Positions 46,818 to 49,057 of a DNA stretch of 49,057 nucleotides are shown one piece after another. This DNA is from an uncultured Selenomonadales bacterium (GTDB lineage Bacteria; Bacillota; Negativicutes; Selenomonadales; Selenomonadaceae): contig CALFJC010000001.1 of NCBI GenBank assembly GCA_937877655.1, positions 1-49,057 on the forward strand. Direction: 5' to 3'. The notes under the pieces are model-generated. The model was given only the letters and a program-made list of their open reading frames with translations. It had not been told where the DNA came from and searched no databases. The position numbers and the translations under genes are program-made. Each line of letters begins with the position of its first letter. Within the stretch, counting starts at the first letter, position 1.

Positions 46818-49002
46818 AGTCTGTGTAAATGTCACGGCGAATAGTATTCAACAAAATTTTACTTACCTTGTGCCCGACCGCTTGAAATTTTTATCGGCGG
46901 GTTGGCGAGTGGCAATTCCTTTCGGAACGCAAAAAGTTGACGGCTTTGTTATAAATGTCGGCGAAGTTGACGACGCGACAGAATTTCCTTTTGAGCTTAA
47001 AGAAATTTCGGGCGTGATAGATGACGAAGCGTGGTTTACAACCGAAATGATAAGCGCGGCGCGTTGGATGGCGGAATTTTATTTATGTCCGTTGTCGCAA
47101 ACGATGGGATTGTTTATGCCGGGACGACGGGGCAAAAAAATTTCCGTTCGCTTTGAAAAAATTTACAAACCTGCGCGGGCTTTTGACGAAGAAAATTTCA
47201 AAAAAAATTCCGTGCAGCTGAGATTTTTAAAATTGTTGCGGGAACGCGGCGAACTTCGGACGTTTGAACTTACCGAGCAAAAAATTCCTTCGGCAAAAAT
47301 AAAACCGTTAATCGAGGCGGGCTTTGTCGAAGTGGAAGAACGGCGAATTTTGCGCGACAGTTATTCGCAAATAAAATCTGTTCCGCGCAGTTTTGAATTG
47401 ACGGCAGAACAACTTACGGCGATTGAGACGGTTGAGAAATTTTTATCGGCAAAAAAATTTCAAGGCTTTTTGTTGCACGGCGTGACGGGTTCGGGCAAAA
47501 CGCAAGTTTATATCGAATTGACAAAGATAACTCGGCGGCTCGGACGGCGCGTGATAATTTTGGTTCCCGAAATTGCTTTGACGGGGCAAATCGTTTCAAA
47601 TTTCAAAGCGTATTTCTCGGACGTGGCAGTCATTCACAGCGGCTTGAGTTTAACGGAGCGGAGCGACACCTTTTATAAAATTCGCAACGGCGAAGTCGGA
47701 ATAGTTATCGGGGCGCGGTCTGCACTTTTCACACCGATTGAAAACGTCGGCTTGATTGTGATTGACGAGGAGCAGGATTCTTCTTACAAGCAGGATAAAA
47801 ATTCTCCGCGCTATCATGCTCGAATTGTGGCGGAAGAATTCGCGAAATTTCATGAGGCGGCGATAATTTTCGGCTCGGCGACTCCGAGCTTGGAAACATT
47901 TTATCGGGCGCAGAAAGGCGAATTGATTCTTTTAAAAATGCCGCGCCGAGTTTTGGACAATCCTTTACCTGAAGTGGAATGTGCGGACATGCGCGGCGAG
48001 CTGAAGGCGGGCAACAAAGAAGTTTTAAGTCGAGCATTGCTTGAACTTTTGAAAAAAACGTTGGCGGAAAACCGGCAGGCGATAATTCTTTTGAACAGGC
48101 GCGGTTGGTCGACGGTTGTAATGTGCAGAGACTGCGGTGAAGTTGCCAAATGTCCCGATTGCGGCTTGCCGATGACTTATCACGCAGACGGAAAGTTGAG
48201 ATGTCACCGTTGCGAAACAGAATCGGAGCCGCCGGAAATTTGTCCGAGTTGCGGCAGTCGGCGAATAAAATTTTTGGGGACGGGCACGGAGAAATTGGAG
48301 CGAGCATTGAAATTTTATTTTCCGAGCGCAAAAATTTTACGAATGGACAGAGACTCGACGCGGGAAAAATTCGGGCAAAAAAAAATACTTGACGCTTTCG
48401 CCAAGCATGAGGCAGATATTTTATTCGGGACGCAGATGGTCGCCAAAGGACACGACATAAGCGGCGTGACGGCGGTAGGAATTTTGAGTGCGGACGCTGC
48501 TTTGAACTTTTCAAACTTCCGAGCGGCGGAGAATTGTTTTGCGCTGATAACTCAAGCGGCGGGGCGGGCAGGACGCGCAGATTTGCCGGGCAAAGTGATT
48601 GTTCAAGCTTACAACGTCTCCGCGCCCGCAATAAAATTCGGTTGCGAGCAGGATTATGAAAAATTTTTTGCAAGCGAACTTCCACAACGCGAAGAAATTT
48701 TTTTCCCGCCGTTTTGCCGACTGATAAAAATAATTGTCGCCTCACCGAAAGAAGATAAGGCGAAAATTTTTGCAAAAGAAATAGTCCAGATGTTCAAAGC
48801 GGAAGTTGTGAAAAATTCTGCAGGGCGGCAAGAAATATTCGGACCGATAAAAGCGGCGATAGCAAATCTGCGCGGCGTGTTCAGATTTTCGATTTTGATA
48901 AAATCAACCGATTTATCAGCCGTTCGGAAATTTTTGCTGGAACATGAACTTCACAAGCGCACCGACATTCTGATTGACATAGATCCTTCGACAACAGACT
49001 GA
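46804..49002 (+). CDS. priA: Primosomal protein N' (replication restart helicase)
   Basis: PriA reloads the replisome at stalled forks. The 732-residue product has an N-terminal DNA-binding part (VTANSIQQNFTYLVP), helicase Walker A GVTGSGKTQVYIEL near 226, motif II DEEQDSSYKQDKNSPRYHA near 320, GSATPSLETF, the zinc-binding cysteine ladder from MCRDCGEVAKCPDCG to CPSCGSRR (440-490), ILFGTQMVAKGHD and AAGRAGRAD. Motif II is DEEQ where most PriA have DEEH. ATG 46804 follows GGAGGATG and overlaps the HEPN gene by 14 bp; the ORF's earlier ATG at 46675 lies inside that gene. Confidence 0.94.
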   Translation: MKIAEVCVNVTANSIQQNFTYLVPDRLKFLSAGWRVAIPFGTQKVDGFVINVGEVDDATEFPFELKEISGVIDDEAWFTTEMISAARWMAEFYLCPLSQTMGLFMPGRRGKKISVRFEKIYKPARAFDEENFKKNSVQLRFLKLLRERGELRTFELTEQKIPSAKIKPLIEAGFVEVEERRILRDSYSQIKSVPRSFELTAEQLTAIETVEKFLSAKKFQGFLLHGVTGSGKTQVYIELTKITRRLGRRVIILVPEIALTGQIVSNFKAYFSDVAVIHSGLSLTERSDTFYKIRNGEVGIVIGARSALFTPIENVGLIVIDEEQDSSYKQDKNSPRYHARIVAEEFAKFHEAAIIFGSATPSLETFYRAQKGELILLKMPRRVLDNPLPEVECADMRGELKAGNKEVLSRALLELLKKTLAENRQAIILLNRRGWSTVVMCRDCGEVAKCPDCGLPMTYHADGKLRCHRCETESEPPEICPSCGSRRIKFLGTGTEKLERALKFYFPSAKILRMDRDSTREKFGQKKILDAFAKHEADILFGTQMVAKGHDISGVTAVGILSADAALNFSNFRAAENCFALITQAAGRAGRADLPGKVIVQAYNVSAPAIKFGCEQDYEKFFASELPQREEIFFPPFCRLIKIIVASPKEDKAKIFAKEIVQMFKAEVVKNSAGRQEIFGPIKAAIANLRGVFRFSILIKSTDLSAVRKFLLEHELHKRTDILIDIDPSTTD

Positions 49003-49013
49003 AAAAGCGAGGC

Positions 49014-49057
49014 GTAATGAAAAAAATTTACAGCGGGTGGCGAAGACACGGGCGCAC
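49014..49057 (-). repeat. Dispersed three-hairpin element, copy R5 (inverted, cut by window edge)
   Basis: Read on the - strand the sequence GTGCGCCCGTGTCTTCGCCA followed by CCCGCTGTAAATT matches the tail of R4 from 45892 and of R1 from 36. It starts 12 bp after the priA stop and continues beyond the window. Confidence 0.82.

Noticed and set aside
47729..48775. 348-codon - strand ORF opposite priA
   Set aside because: Composition is serine/arginine/proline-rich and low in order, typical of an antisense frame; priA motifs are on the + strand.
1..49057. Frequent AAAAATTTTT-like runs throughout
   Set aside because: They mostly code for Lys-Ile/Asn-Phe-type pairs or lie in spacers, as expected in an A/T-leaning genome; no clear spacing pattern was seen by eye.

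Overview
The window looks like chromosomal DNA from an anaerobic diderm Firmicute (Negativicutes, Selenomonas-like). This is inference from gene content: a lipid A type acyltransferase implies an outer membrane, while the inositol cluster, RodZ, PriA, PfkA and DeoR regulator are of Firmicute style. No rRNA, tRNA or CRISPR array was seen.

Layout. 1-4440 (+): ahcY, a small unknown ORF, an amino-acid-type binding lipoprotein, and mtaD, so two enzymes that consume S-adenosylhomocysteine sit together. 4441-15383 (-): a nine-gene myo-inositol operon in the order Fe-ADH, ferredoxin-type aldo/keto reductase, class II aldolase, transaldolase, iolC, iolB, iolD, transporter, iolE. It is read from a promoter at 15440-15468, divergent from a DeoR-type regulator (15610) that is followed by an aldose epimerase. 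17396-20205 (-): HAD phosphatase, purE, an unknown gene, purA, divergent from pfkA. 21576-27300 (+): a three-gene operon with a large dynamin-like GTPase, an unknown helical protein and a membrane-anchored coiled-coil protein. 27532-29538 (+): a 668-residue protein with a TerD-like region behind a leader that ends in an attenuator-like hairpin. 29771-34868: a compact uvrA, rodZ, an M23 peptidase and an LpxL-like acyltransferase. 35016-43876 (-): a surface or envelope block with two tandem paralogues (one frameshifted at a G8 tract), two small exported proteins, an acyl-CoA/AMP ligase, a CapA-glycosyltransferase fusion and a PHP phosphoesterase. 44063-49002 (+): a solitary Eco57I-type adenine methylase, a MNT-HEPN pair and priA.

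Over this lies a rich repeat landscape. (1) A dispersed element of about 200 bp built of three hairpins, with at least five full or partial copies, whose stems covary; inverted copies bracket uvrA and also bracket MNT-HEPN-priA. (2) Intergenic heptamer-repeat palindromes fill every gap of the distal half of the inositol operon, each with a different 7-bp word. (3) The octamer CTGCGCGG/CCGCGCAG occurs about 40 times, far above chance, in both orientations. (4) Small duplications of gene 3' ends lie behind the aldolase and mtaD genes.

The inositol genes together would import myo-inositol and take inosose to dihydroxyacetone phosphate plus malonate semialdehyde. The usual iolG and iolA are absent here, while a reductive Fe-ADH and an aldo/keto reductase head the operon, which suggests a fermentative branch (inference). 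All counts and alignments were made by eye.
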